Shown: one piece after another, positions 22,323 to 32,385 of the stretch
Numbering within the stretch: the first letter of the stretch is position 1
Layout: each line of letters begins with the position of its first letter
Assembly: GCA_046263255.1 (NCBI GenBank)
Contig: JBHELD010000055.1
Span: 1-46,023 of the forward strand
DNA from: JALZEG01 sp046263255
Lineage (GTDB): Bacteria; Actinomycetota; CADDZG01; WHSQ01
Direction of reading: 5' to 3'
Length of the DNA stretch: 46,023 bases
Position numbers and translations under genes: made by a program
Notes under the pieces: model-generated
Seen by the model: only the letters and a program-made list of their open reading frames with translations
What the model was told of the DNA's origin: nothing
Database searches by the model: none

Positions 22323-23038
22323 CGCGTCGCCGCCACCGCGTAGCCGACGCCGGCGGGATGCTCGTACGCGCGGACGTCGCACGGCCGGTCGCCCAGGAGG
22401 AGCGCCAGCGCCGCCAGCGGCCCGACGGCGCACGAGCCCGCCGCCGCGAGGTCCGGCAAGAGGGGCACGAGCAGCCGCGGGTCCCGGCGCAGCGCGTCGA
22501 GCGCCGCGGCATCGGCCGCGGCGGCGGCGGGCAGAGACGGGAGCGGAGCCGCGTCGCCGAGCCCGGCCGAGGTGTTCGCGCTCGCCACGAACGCAACGGG
22601 ACCGCGGACGCCGTCGAGCCCCGCCACGAGCGCCTTCGCCTCGTCGACCACGGCTGCGGCGTCGAGCCCCTCCTCGAACGCGACCGCGACGACCGGCGCG
22701 TCCCCCGTATCGAGCAGCCGCAGCGGGACGACGATCCCGTGGTCGGCAGGCTCGTCCAGGAGTGGACGCTCCCACGCACCGGCCAGATCGCGGGCGAACG
22801 AGCGATCGGCGGTCGCGGCGACGGAGATCCCCCGCGGGCCGAACCCGTCGAGGTCGCCGCGCGGCGCGGCGTAGACGCCCGTCCCGGCCCCGTGCGGCGA
22901 CGCCAGGAGGATCCGCGCGTCCTGAGGGAACCTCAGCCCCCGTGCGGCCGCGCTCACGGCGGGGGCGGCCGCGCGGCCCGCGACCTCCTCCAGGAGCAAC
23001 GGCGCGTGCGGGACGACGGCGCCGGCGACTAGTTGCAG
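22319..23038 (-). CDS. Class III extradiol dioxygenase subunit B (LigB)-like protein
   Basis: LigB-fold protein placed between miaB and miaA, an arrangement I recall from other actinobacteria. The family opening AGAVVPHAPLLLEEV, with the first metal-ligand His, is encoded upstream of the first ordinary start (TTG 22999). A stop codon lies just before it, and the only start that keeps it is CTG 23038, with AAGGGTG upstream and a 10-nt overlap with miaB. With that start the protein is 239 aa. Other segments: PRGISVAATADRSFA, DHGIVVPLRLL and VAFVASANTSAG. Whether it is an active dioxygenase is unknown; a link to tRNA modification is suggested only by neighbours. Confidence 0.8.
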   Translation of the reverse strand: MQLVAGAVVPHAPLLLEEVAGRAAAPAVSAAARGLRFPQDARILLASPHGAGTGVYAAPRGDLDGFGPRGISVAATADRSFARDLAGAWERPLLDEPADHGIVVPLRLLDTGDAPVVAVAFEEGLDAAAVVDEAKALVAGLDGVRGPVAFVASANTSAGLGDAAPLPSLPAAAAADAAALDALRRDPRLLVPLLPDLAAAGSCAVGPLAALALLLGDRPCDVRAYEHPAGVGYAVAATR

Positions 23039-24450
23039 CTAGCGCACCCTTGCGCCGAGGCGACCAGCGGCAGCGACAGCGGCGTCCCCCGGCGAGCGTT
23101 GGCCGGCGCGCCGGCCGGCGCTCCGCCCCTGAGCTCGCCGCTCAGGAAGTGCGGGTGCGCGGCCGTGACGACGACGCTACGCAGGCTGCCCTCCTCCGCG
23201 CCGTCGGACGGGAAGTGCACGAGCTTGTTCGTCCGCGTGCGCCCGGAGAGCTTGCCGGAGTCCTTCTTCGAGGGCCCCTCGACGAGCACCTCCTCGACGC
23301 GGCCGACGTGCGCGCGGTTCCTCTCCAGCGAGATGCGGTCCTGGAGCTCGACGAGCCGGTCGTACCGCTCCTGCACGACGTCCTTCGGGCGCTGGTCGGG
23401 GAACGACGCGGCCGCCGTCATCGGGCGGGGCGAGTACTGGAACGTGTACGCGCTGTCGTACTGCGACGCCTCGACGACCTCCAGCGTCTGCTCGAAGTCC
23501 TCCTCGGTCTCGCCGGGAAAGCCGACGATGATGTCGGTCGTGATCGCGACCTGCGGGATCGCGGCGCGGACCATCTCGACCTTCTCGAGATAGCGGCGGC
23601 GCGTGTAGGCGCGCTTCATCGCCTTCAGCACGCGGTCCGACCCCGACTGCAACGGGAGGTGGATGTGCTCGCAGACCGTCCGGCAGCGCGCCATGGCCTC
23701 GACGGTGTCGGCGCGGAAGTCCTTAGGGTGCGGGCTCGTGAAGCGCACCCGCTGCAGGCCCTCGATCTCGTCCAGGGCGAACAGCAGCTTCGAGAACAGC
23801 GGCGTCCCGTCGAGGTCGCGGCCGTAGGAGTTCACGTTCTGCCCGAGCAGCGTCACCTCCGCCACGCCGTCGCCGACGAGACGCTCGACCTCCGCGACGA
23901 TGTCACCCATCCGCCGGGAGACCTCGGCGCCTCGCACCGCCGGGACGATGCAGAACGTGCACGAGTTGTTGCACCCGATCGAGATCGAGACCCACGCGTG
24001 CCACGGCGACAGCCGCCGCGCCGGCAGCGCCGACGGGAACGTCTCCGTCTGCTCGAGGATCTCGAACGCCGGCCCCTTCGCCGAGTCCGCCAGCAGCCGC
24101 GGGAGGCTCGCGAGGTTGTGCGTCCCGAGCACGACGTCGACGTACGGCGCGCGCTCCTGGATCGTCGTGCGGTCCTTCTGCGCGAGGCAGCCGCCGACGA
24201 CGATCCGGAGGTCGGGGCGGCGGTCCTTGAGCGCCTTCATGTGGCCGAGGTTCCCGTAGAGGCGCGTGTCGGCGTTCTCCCTGATGCAGCAGGTGTTGAA
24301 GACGACGACGCCGGCGTCCTCCGGGCTGGACACCTCGCGGTAGCCCTCGGCCTCGAGCAGGCCGGCCATCCGCTCGGAGTCGTGCTCGTTCATCTGGCAC
24401 CCGAACGTGCGGATGTAGTAGGTCGCGCTGCTCGACGCCCCGTTCGTCAT
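23029..24450 (-). CDS. miaB: tRNA-2-methylthio-N6-dimethylallyladenosine synthase
   Basis: Radical-SAM methylthiotransferase that adds the methylthio group to i6A37 made by MiaA. 473 aa. The N-terminal UPF0004 domain carries Cys18, Cys54 and Cys88 (auxiliary cluster). The radical-SAM motif is Cys160, Cys164, Cys167 (GCNNSCTFC), and a TRAM domain follows at about 380-440. The C-terminal tail is unusually long and ends in GCASC, two extra cysteines whose role is unknown. Confidence 0.97.
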   Translation of the reverse strand: MTNGASSSATYYIRTFGCQMNEHDSERMAGLLEAEGYREVSSPEDAGVVVFNTCCIRENADTRLYGNLGHMKALKDRRPDLRIVVGGCLAQKDRTTIQERAPYVDVVLGTHNLASLPRLLADSAKGPAFEILEQTETFPSALPARRLSPWHAWVSISIGCNNSCTFCIVPAVRGAEVSRRMGDIVAEVERLVGDGVAEVTLLGQNVNSYGRDLDGTPLFSKLLFALDEIEGLQRVRFTSPHPKDFRADTVEAMARCRTVCEHIHLPLQSGSDRVLKAMKRAYTRRRYLEKVEMVRAAIPQVAITTDIIVGFPGETEEDFEQTLEVVEASQYDSAYTFQYSPRPMTAAASFPDQRPKDVVQERYDRLVELQDRISLERNRAHVGRVEEVLVEGPSKKDSGKLSGRTRTNKLVHFPSDGAEEGSLRSVVVTAAHPHFLSGELRGGAPAGAPANARRGTPLSLPLVASAQGCASCN

Positions 24451-24475
24451 GACGATGAGCGTAGCCCCACGGCTC

Positions 24476-26008
24476 CTACTTCGCGTACGCGGAGGAGCGC
24501 GTCTCGCGGATCACCGTGATGCGGATCTGCCCGGGGTACTGGAGCTCCTCCTCGATCTTCTTCGCGATGTCGCGCGCGACGACCTCGGCCTGCAGGTCGT
24601 CGACGTCGTTCGGCTTCACCATCACGCGCACCTCGCGTCCCGCCTGCATCGCGTAGACCTTGTCGACCCCGGAGAACTCCAGCGCGATCTGCTCGAGCCG
24701 TTCGAGCCGCTTGACGTAGGTCTCGAGCGTCTCGCGGCGGGCGCCCGGCCGCGCGCCCGAGATCGCGTCGGCAGTCTGCGTGATCACGGCCTCGATCGTG
24801 CGCTGCTCGACCTCGCCGTGGTGCGCCTCGATCGCATGGCATACCGCGGGCGACTCCTTCAGCCGGCGCGCGATCTCCGCGCCGATGATCGCGTGGCTTC
24901 CTTCGACCTCGTGCGTGACGGCCTTGCCGATGTCGTGCAACAGGGTGCACCGCTTCGCCAGCGCCACGTCGGTACCGAGCTCCGCGGCGAGCATCCCCGC
25001 GACGTGCGCCGCCTCGACCGAGTGCTTGAGCACGTTCTGCCCGTAGGACGTCCGGAACTTGAGACGTCCGACCACGCGGACGAGCTCGGGGTGCATGTCG
25101 GTGATCCCGGTCTCGAGCACCGCCCATTCGCCGCCCTCGCGGATCTCACGTTCGACCTCGGCGCGCGACTTCTCGTGGATGTCCTCGATGCGCGCGGGCT
25201 GGATGCGGCCGTCGCTGATGAGCTTCTCGAGCGTGAGCCGCGCCATCTCGCGCCGGATGGGATCGAAGCACGACAGGACGACCGCCTCGGGCGTGTCGTC
25301 GATGATGAGGTTCGTGCCGGTGGCGGCCTCGAAGGCCCGGATGTTGCGGCCCTCGCGGCCGATGATCCGGCCCTTCATGTCCTCGTTCGGCAGCGTCACC
25401 GTGGTGACGGTGGCCTCGGTCGTGAGCTCGGAGGCGACCCGCTGCATTGAGATCGCGATGATCTTGCGCGCCCGCTTGTCGGCCTCCTCGCGCGCCTTCG
25501 CCTCGACGTCGCGGACGATCACCATCGCCTCCCGCTTCGCCTCGTCCTCGATCTGCTCGATCAGGGCCTGCTTCGCGTCGCCCTGGGTCATCCCCGCCGC
25601 CCGCTCGAGCTCCGCCCGGGCCCGGTCGGCGAGCCGGTCGAGCTCCTGCCGGGCCGCCTTCAGCTCGTTCTCCCGGGCCTCGATCGCCCGCTCCTTGCGG
25701 TCGAGGGAGTCGCTGCGGGAATCGAGGTTCGCCTCGCGCTGGGCGAGGCGGTCCTCCTTGCGGTCGACCTCCGCGGTGCGGCGTTTCACCTCCTGCTCGG
25801 CCTCCGTCCGCATCCGGAAGACCTCGTCCTTGGCCTCTACTAGAGCTTCACGCTTTGCCGCCTCGGCCTCCCGCTCGGCGTCCGCAAGCACCGTGCGGGC
25901 CCGCGCCTCGGCGGAGGTGACTTCCTTTTGCGCGACCGACTGGCGGTAGGCGTAGCCGGCGCCGGCTCCTATCAGCAGGCCGAGGAAGAGACCGATCACG
26001 ATCTCCAT
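24476..26008 (-). CDS. rny: Ribonuclease Y
   Basis: Membrane-anchored endoribonuclease that initiates mRNA decay. 510 aa: transmembrane anchor at 4-21 (VIGLFLGLLIGAGAGYAY), long charged coiled coil at about 28-190, KH domain with GREG at 217-220, and HD domain with LLHDIGK (His358, Asp359). ATG with AAAGGAG 7 nt upstream. The 330 bp upstream (26009-26335) contain no gene that I can support on either strand. Confidence 0.98.
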   Translation of the reverse strand: MEIVIGLFLGLLIGAGAGYAYRQSVAQKEVTSAEARARTVLADAEREAEAAKREALVEAKDEVFRMRTEAEQEVKRRTAEVDRKEDRLAQREANLDSRSDSLDRKERAIEARENELKAARQELDRLADRARAELERAAGMTQGDAKQALIEQIEDEAKREAMVIVRDVEAKAREEADKRARKIIAISMQRVASELTTEATVTTVTLPNEDMKGRIIGREGRNIRAFEAATGTNLIIDDTPEAVVLSCFDPIRREMARLTLEKLISDGRIQPARIEDIHEKSRAEVEREIREGGEWAVLETGITDMHPELVRVVGRLKFRTSYGQNVLKHSVEAAHVAGMLAAELGTDVALAKRCTLLHDIGKAVTHEVEGSHAIIGAEIARRLKESPAVCHAIEAHHGEVEQRTIEAVITQTADAISGARPGARRETLETYVKRLERLEQIALEFSGVDKVYAMQAGREVRVMVKPNDVDDLQAEVVARDIAKKIEEELQYPGQIRITVIRETRSSAYAK

Positions 26009-26323
26009 GCCTCGCTCCTTTCGTGTCCAAGGGCGCCGGCACGGCGAAGAGCCGGGCGGGCACCCGGCACGAGCGAACTACGAAAGCCTCAGGCGGCTAA
26101 TGGATACGAGGATGCATTCGGCCGGGTGGAGCAGCCCCACCCGCGCCGGTGCGTTCGATCTCTCGTTCGGTCGTCGTCATGAAAAGTGGCAAAGGGACTC
26201 TCGTGGGTTCGTTCGTACCTTGGGTCTGGGTTTGTGAATAGCTCATCCACTATGGTACGCCCGGCCGCGGGCTGGTGTCACCCATCCAGCCATTTGCACG
26301 GGGGCCTATCGCGCCGCAGTACC

Positions 26324-26329
26324 TATGAT
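26324..26329 (+). promoter_or_regulatory. -10 element for a probably leaderless lipoprotein gene
   Basis: TATGAT ends 6 nt before the A of ATG 26336, so transcription would start at or next to the start codon. No ribosome site precedes that ATG and no good -35 is seen at 16-18 nt. Leaderless mRNAs with this spacing are common in actinobacteria. Confidence 0.5.
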
Positions 26330-26335
26330 GCGCTC

Positions 26336-27064
26336 ATGCGGTCGAGGCTGGGCGTGCTGAGCCTCCTCGCGATCTGCTTGGTCGCGTGCGAAGGCGGCAT
26401 CGGTGGGGGCTCGGCCGACGGAGCCGGTGGGGGCTCGGGCAGCGGAAGCGGTGCGAGCTCCCTGATGTATTCGTGTGGAGGGGCGCGTTTTTCGATCGAG
26501 AGGCTGGAGTCGCCGATTCCCGACGAGGAGATCCCCCAGGACGCGTGGGATGCGCTCGACAAGGAAGCAGCGCGTCTCCAACCCGACCTGGGCCTGACCG
26601 GACGGGACGACTGGGGAGCGGTCCGGTACTCGCGCTCGCAGGTGACGTTCCTCACGGAGAAGCCCAGCCGCCGGTTCCCCTATTCGTCCTTCACGCTGGA
26701 GAGGGCTCGCGGGGACTGGTCGTTCGCGGGGGCAGGTGACTGCCGGCCGTCCGCAGTGGCACGCGACGGGAAGGACGCGGCCGAATGGCGGGTGGTCGTC
26801 GAGCCCGGCGAGTCGGACGACGAGCTGCGTCTCTCCGCCAGCGAGATGAACTGCTCCAGCGGACGCAAGCTCGCCCCCGAGGACTTCGAGCCCCGGGTGG
26901 TCTACGAGCCGGACCGCATCCTGATCGCCCTGTTGACGGAGCCCCCAGAGGGCGCCCAAACCTGCATCGGCAACCCGTGGACCCGGCTAACCCTCGAGCT
27001 CGACGAGCCCGTCGGCGACCGGGACATCTACGACGCCGGCTTCTACCCCTTCCGCCGGAGATGA
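26336..27064 (+). CDS. Lipoprotein, 242 aa, unknown function
   Basis: Signal sequence MRSRLGVLSLLAICLVAC with lipobox LVAC, so Cys18 would be lipidated and the protein held on the outer face of the membrane. A Gly/Ser-rich linker follows (GGIGGGSADGAGGGSGSGSG), then a soluble domain with several cysteines (MYSCGGARFSIERL, AGDCRPSAVA, EMNCSSGRKL, AQTCIGNP). No family is recognised. It is the only plus-strand gene between lexA and the right edge. It converges on recX with a 43-bp gap and no clear terminator. Confidence 0.8.
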   Translation: MRSRLGVLSLLAICLVACEGGIGGGSADGAGGGSGSGSGASSLMYSCGGARFSIERLESPIPDEEIPQDAWDALDKEAARLQPDLGLTGRDDWGAVRYSRSQVTFLTEKPSRRFPYSSFTLERARGDWSFAGAGDCRPSAVARDGKDAAEWRVVVEPGESDDELRLSASEMNCSSGRKLAPEDFEPRVVYEPDRILIALLTEPPEGAQTCIGNPWTRLTLELDEPVGDRDIYDAGFYPFRRR

Positions 27065-27107
27065 CGAAGCGCGGCCCGAGGGACGTCTGGTCGACCCGTG
27101 TGAGCCG

Positions 27108-27653
27108 TCAGTCCCAGCCCTCGGGCGGCAGCACCGCGCGGGCCGCGGCCTCCGCCACGTCGTAGCCGTAGCCACGGCGCGCCAGCATCTGCCGGATCCG
27201 CGCGAACTGCTCCGCCAGGGGCCTCGCCGCCACCCTCCGCACGTACCGTGCCGCGAGCTCGACCGCCTGGGTCTCCTCGTCGACCCCGGCCTTCACCAGC
27301 GCGGCCTCGGCGACGTCGGACGCGACTCCCCTGGCGCACAGCTCGTGCAACAGCGCCCGGCGCGAGAGCTTCTTGCGCGCCGAGCGCTCCTCGATCCACT
27401 GCATCGCAAAGTCCTCGTCGTCGAGGAGGCCCAGGGTCCGCAGCCGGTCGATCGCGGCGGCCACGAGGTCGGCGTCGAAGCCGGCATCGCTGAGCTTTTC
27501 CGCGAGCTCCTTCTCCGTGCGCGGCCGCGCCGCGAGCAGCCGCCCCGCGCGGCCCATCGCCTCGCGCCGGGCGCCGTCCAGGAGAGCGACCGAGCTCGCA
27601 TCGGGCGCCGTGCCCCTGGCGAGTCCCGGCATCGCCTCCTGGACAGAACCCAT
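27108..27653 (-). CDS. recX: RecA regulator RecX
   Basis: Inhibits RecA filament extension. 181 aa of three-helix repeats typical of RecX (LLAARPRTEKELAEKLSDAG, then LGLLDDEDFAMQWIEERSAR and the ARRGYGYDVAEAA C-terminus). It begins 3 nt after the recA stop, so both come from one transcript under SOS control. Confidence 0.94.
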   Translation of the reverse strand: MGSVQEAMPGLARGTAPDASSVALLDGARREAMGRAGRLLAARPRTEKELAEKLSDAGFDADLVAAAIDRLRTLGLLDDEDFAMQWIEERSARKKLSRRALLHELCARGVASDVAEAALVKAGVDEETQAVELAARYVRRVAARPLAEQFARIRQMLARRGYGYDVAEAAARAVLPPEGWD

Positions 27654-27656
27654 CGG

Positions 27657-28751
<1,095 letters not shown>

Positions 28752-28833
28752 CCGCGTGCCTCCTTGTGCCGTGGGGCCCGCCTCGGGCCCTGCGGAGGCA
28801 GAACCTAGAGATGGGGTACGACAAAAATAGGCC

Positions 28834-28845
28834 GAACACACGTTC
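28834..28845. promoter_or_regulatory. SOS box (LexA operator) upstream of recA
   Basis: GAACACACGTTC fits GAAC-N4-GTTC and is flanked by CC/GG that extend the palindrome. It lies about 85 nt upstream of the recA start. An isolated -10-like TAGAAT occurs further upstream (28894-28899, minus strand), but no well-spaced promoter could be paired with either, so the start site is unresolved. The rest of 28846-29027 shows no gene. Confidence 0.85.
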
Positions 28846-29027
28846 GGGGGCCGGATTTCCCGGGAATCACCCCGGCGTAGTTACCCGGGTGTCATTCTAC
28901 GCCCGCGAGGGGGCGAAGGCCATAGCTTGCTTGCGGAAGAGCAGGCGCTCGAAGGACCCGATCCGGCGACGAAGCGGGAAGCCGGCGGACGACCTCCCCG
29001 ACGCGCGCGGTCTCGACGCGGCGGGGC

Positions 29028-29807
29028 TCAACGGCGCGGGGGCGCGACTATGCCCGCGTACACCCTTCCTCCCGCGGCCCCGATCAGCACGCAGAGCACC
29101 AGCGCCATGAACACGGCGCCGAGGGGCAGGTCCCACGCGGCGGGCCCGGGGTCGGGCGCCCGGTCGCCGGTGTTCTCGAGGGTCACCGTCTCGTTGCGGG
29201 CTCCCGGGGCGCGGGGGCCTCCGCCGTCGCGGCCCGGCCGCGCGTCGCCGGTCTCCTTGCGGTGCTGGGCGTGCCGCCCGCCCGCAGCCCCGCCGGACGC
29301 CGGCCCCGCTCCGCCGCCCGGCGCCGACGGTGATCCCGAACCGCCACCCGCGGCTCCTCCTCCGCCGGCAGAGCCTGCGCCCGCGCCCCCACCGCCTCCG
29401 GTACCGGTCTCGGCGGGCTCCTCCCCGGGACAGGGCTCCCCGCCGGAGGACGTGAACGAGAAGCTGCCGTACGTGACGTGCGTGTCGATCGACTGCGCGG
29501 CGAACTCGACGACGTACTCCCCGGCCCTGGCGGCAGACATCGAGATCGACATGTTGTAGCCGCTCACCTGCGAGTCGCCGCCGTCGACGCGCTGGCCGCA
29601 CGGGTCGTAGACCTCGAGGTACGAGCTGTCGGTGATGGGCTCGGTGAACTCGGCGGTGACCTGCGCCGGCGGGCTCGACACCGTCTCGCCGTCGCCGGGC
29701 GTCGAGTCCTTGTACGCGGCGTGCGCCGAGGCGGTAGGGGCGGTCGCGACGACGAGGGCCGCGGCGAAGAAAGCCGCTAGCCCGGCCGCTCTGAGTGGTC
29801 TCGTCAT
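29028..29807 (-). CDS. CopC-domain exported protein with C-terminal membrane anchor
   Basis: 259 aa. Signal peptide ending ASA, then a mature N-terminus HAAYKDSTPGDGETVSSPPA: the CopC/YobA beta-sandwich with the N-terminal His used as a Cu(II) ligand in the family. A long Gly/Ala/Ser/Pro-rich linker (about 130-200) leads to one transmembrane helix (LGAVFMALVLCVLIGAAGG), so the domain is tethered outside the cell. ATG 29807 is preferred over 29816 because AGGGG is better spaced. The neighbouring membrane protein and second CopC-like gene suggest copper handling, but the Met-rich copper site of classical CopC is not evident. Confidence 0.85.
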   Translation of the reverse strand: MTRPLRAAGLAAFFAAALVVATAPTASAHAAYKDSTPGDGETVSSPPAQVTAEFTEPITDSSYLEVYDPCGQRVDGGDSQVSGYNMSISMSAARAGEYVVEFAAQSIDTHVTYGSFSFTSSGGEPCPGEEPAETGTGGGGGAGAGSAGGGGAAGGGSGSPSAPGGGAGPASGGAAGGRHAQHRKETGDARPGRDGGGPRAPGARNETVTLENTGDRAPDPGPAAWDLPLGAVFMALVLCVLIGAAGGRVYAGIVAPPRR

Positions 29808-29932
29808 GACGTCCATGCCCCTGCCCAGGTTACGTGCGCGATCCGGCGGAGGCCACACGGCCGTCCGTTCACGCCGCCCTTCATACTGTTGGTACTCCGC
29901 GGACCCGCCGGGGCCTGCCGGCGCCGGAACGC

Positions 29933-31231
29933 CTAGACGACGAGCGGCTGGGCAAGGAGCCACAGCGTCGCGATCGTGTAGACGCTCATCAGCGCCGTCA
30001 GCGCCCACTGGCTCCGGACCGCGCCCGCGTGCGTGCCCGCGGTCCGGGCCGCCGTGCGGTGGGCGACGAGCACTCCGAGCACGTGGCCCCCGACGATCAC
30101 GGCGATCTCGAGGTACCAGACGAGCTGCGGCGACGGCACGAACCCGCTCCAGAGGTCGCGCGCCCCCAGCAGGTCCCAGTCGAGCGCGAACGGGTCGGCC
30201 AGCTCGCGGATCAGCTGCGGCACCCCGGTGAGCAGCAGCGGCGCGTTGTGCGCGATCACGTACGCGACGCCGACCGGCACGAGCGACCACCCGAACGAGC
30301 GCGCCGCCGCCGCGACGCCGGAACGCCCGCCCGGACGAGCCGCCCCCGCCGCCACCGCGACCAGGAACGGCGTGAGGAACAGAAGCCCGAACGCGACGAA
30401 CGCGAGCGACTCGACGACCTCCCGGGGGAGCGCGTCCAACCCGGTCGACGTCAGGAAGGTCGACCATCCAACCGTCTCGGTGACGTTGTCGAGCGTGGTG
30501 GACGCGAGCAGCACGAAGACGCTCGCGAACAGAGCACGCGGCATCGGATCGCGCCGGTCGATCCCGCCGAGCCCGCGGTAGTAGACGCCGTCGTCGCGCA
30601 GCACGAGCGGCGACGTCGCGGACGCGAAGCCGAACAGGATCGACAGCGGGTCGACGAGTCTCCATCTATCGCCGATCCGGTGCCGCACGGTGAAGACGAC
30701 CACCGAGTAGACGACGACCGCGCCGAGCACTCCGGCCCGCTCGAACCCGACGCCGGAGACGAGCTCGAACCAGAAGAGCGCGTACACCAGCAGGGGGCCG
30801 GTCCACCACGGCGGGTCGAGGCGATCGCGCTCCGGCTCGTCGAGCCGGTAGAAGGACTCGATCGTCCCCCACGGGTCCGCGGCGTCCCACGCGCCGCCGA
30901 CGGCGAGGCAGAGAGCCGTCGTGCCGACGACGAGCCCGACCCAGAACAGCAGGGGCGCGAGCGTGAGACCCCGCTGCTGCTCGAGGACCGCGGATGCGAC
31001 GAGGAGCACGAGCGCGACGACGCCCGCGACGCGCAGCACCGCCGACAGGGCGCGCACGGCGCGGGATCCTGTCACGCGCCGGTTCCTCTCCGGCGCGTCC
31101 CGGTCGCCCGCCAGAGCGCGCAGCAGGAACGAGAGCATCACCGTCACCCCGGCGCCGACCGCGTAGAGGTAAGCGGGGATCGGCGACTCGTAGACGCGCC
31201 CGACCCCGTGGGCGAGGACGAGGTCGATCAA
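29933..31231 (-). CDS. Polytopic membrane protein of a CopC-type cluster
   Basis: 432 aa from TTG 31231, which overlaps the stop of the upstream copC-like gene (TTGA). About 10-11 hydrophobic segments span the whole length (e.g. AYLYAVGAGVTVMLSFLL, LVLLVASAVL, VWYLEIAVIVGGHVLGVLV). Conserved-looking loop residues include NVTETVGW, HNAPLLLTG and PWGTIESFYRL. Histidines and acidic residues in several helices could bind metal. It occupies the place that CopD has in copCD operons but does not look like CopD; some relatives are, I believe, mislabelled as hydrolases in databases. Transport of copper is inferred from context only. Confidence 0.75.
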   Translation of the reverse strand: MIDLVLAHGVGRVYESPIPAYLYAVGAGVTVMLSFLLRALAGDRDAPERNRRVTGSRAVRALSAVLRVAGVVALVLLVASAVLEQQRGLTLAPLLFWVGLVVGTTALCLAVGGAWDAADPWGTIESFYRLDEPERDRLDPPWWTGPLLVYALFWFELVSGVGFERAGVLGAVVVYSVVVFTVRHRIGDRWRLVDPLSILFGFASATSPLVLRDDGVYYRGLGGIDRRDPMPRALFASVFVLLASTTLDNVTETVGWSTFLTSTGLDALPREVVESLAFVAFGLLFLTPFLVAVAAGAARPGGRSGVAAAARSFGWSLVPVGVAYVIAHNAPLLLTGVPQLIRELADPFALDWDLLGARDLWSGFVPSPQLVWYLEIAVIVGGHVLGVLVAHRTAARTAGTHAGAVRSQWALTALMSVYTIATLWLLAQPLVV

Positions 31232-31755
31232 GCCGCCCCGGACCGCCGCACGATGAACGCGAGCACCACGACCGCGATCGCGCCCAACGCGATCGGGATC
31301 ACGGGCGCGCCGGCACCCGCCGGGTCCTCTCCTTCGGGAGTCGGCGCGGCGGCGGCGTCGTCCGGAGCCCCGGTCGCCGGAGGCTCGTCCGGGGTGCAGT
31401 CGCGCCGGCCGGCGACCGTGAACGTGTAGAGCCCCCTGCTCTCGTGGCCGTCGAGCGCGGAGATCACGCGGTACGAGACGCGCCACCGCCCCGGCTGGCC
31501 CACGGCGACGCGCGCGGTCGCGGTCGCGTCGGCGACGTCGACCCCCTGCGTCACGTCGCGCCGGCACCCGTCGCGCACCTTCAGCACCGCCTGCGCGGTC
31601 GGGGCCTCGGTGAAAGTGACCGCGACCGACCGCGGGGGCCTGCGAACCCTCGCCAGCCGGTCGGGATCCGTCGCCTGGATGTCGCCGTGCGCCGCGGCCG
31701 GGCCCGCCAGCGCGGCGACCGCGCACGCGGCCGACGCCACCACGGTCTTGATCAC
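31228..31755 (-). CDS. CopC-like exported protein with membrane anchor
   Basis: 175 aa from GTG 31755, with AGAGGAG 5 nt upstream (preferred to GTG 31779, which lacks one). Signal peptide ending AAA, mature start HGDIQATDPDR; CopC-like strands RSVAVTFTEAP and GRWRVSYRVISALDGHESRG match the C-terminal CopC strand pattern (W-R-V-x-Y-x-V-x-S-x-D-G-H). A Pro/Ala-rich linker and a C-terminal transmembrane helix (IPIALGAIAVVVLAFIV) follow. It is the second CopC-like domain in 3 kb, separated from the first by the polytopic protein. Confidence 0.83.
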   Translation of the reverse strand: MIKTVVASAACAVAALAGPAAAHGDIQATDPDRLARVRRPPRSVAVTFTEAPTAQAVLKVRDGCRRDVTQGVDVADATATARVAVGQPGRWRVSYRVISALDGHESRGLYTFTVAGRRDCTPDEPPATGAPDDAAAAPTPEGEDPAGAGAPVIPIALGAIAVVVLAFIVRRSGAA

Positions 31756-31803
31756 GTCGCTCCTCTTCTCCGGGAACACCTACGGGATAGCAGAACCCGG
31801 TCG

Positions 31804-32385
31804 CTACCGGGACACGCCGGGGCCGCCCGCCCCGAGATACGCCTCGTGGACGACTTCGTAACGGGAGCCCGACGGGCTGAGCCGGCTCCGGAACAAGGTC
31901 ACGCGGTCGATCGTGAACGGGTCCGGGGGCGCGGGAAGCGCGGGGAGGCGGCCCTCGAGCGCGCGCGGCGTCTTGAAGCGAGCGAGCGTGAGGTGCGCCG
32001 TGTAGGGACGGTCCTCCGGCTCGTATCCCACGGCGCGCAGCCCCTCGCCCAGATCGCGCGCCAGCGCCGCGAGCAGGCCCGACGGGTCGTCGATCCCCGC
32101 CCACAGGACGCGCGCCCGCCGCTCGCGGGGAAACGCGCCGAGCCCCGAGAGGAGCGCGGCCGCGGCAGGGTGCCGCGGCGCGACCGCGTCGACCGCGCCG
32201 ACGACGTGCGGGAGCAGGGCGGACTCGATCCATCCGATGAAGTTGAGCGTCACGTGCTGCCTGTCGAGAGGAGCCCAGCGCGCGCCGGGCAGCGACTTCA
32301 GGTCCGCGACGGCGTCGTCGAGCCACGCCAGCTGCTCCTCCGGCACGCGCACCGCCGTGAACAGACGGAGCTTCTCGCCGCTCAT
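31804..32385 (-). CDS. thpR: RNA 2',3'-cyclic phosphodiesterase (ThpR type)
   Basis: 193 aa from ATG 32385, overlapping the cinA stop (ATGA). The two HxTx catalytic motifs are His44-Val-Thr46 in HVTLNFIG and His131-Leu-Thr133 in HLTLARFK; opening KLRLFTAVRVPEE is typical. It hydrolyses 2',3'-cyclic phosphates of RNA ends. Distinct from the 2H protein at 17464, which belongs to another branch. Confidence 0.93.
   Translation of the reverse strand: MSGEKLRLFTAVRVPEEQLAWLDDAVADLKSLPGARWAPLDRQHVTLNFIGWIESALLPHVVGAVDAVAPRHPAAAALLSGLGAFPRERRARVLWAGIDDPSGLLAALARDLGEGLRAVGYEPEDRPYTAHLTLARFKTPRALEGRLPALPAPPDPFTIDRVTLFRSRLSPSGSRYEVVHEAYLGAGGPGVSR

Noticed and set aside
29933..32326. A single 797-aa protein spanning the membrane protein, copC-like gene and thpR
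   Set aside because: The upstream part is out-of-frame low-complexity sequence over two real genes; the membrane protein starts at TTG 31231 coupled to the copC-like stop.
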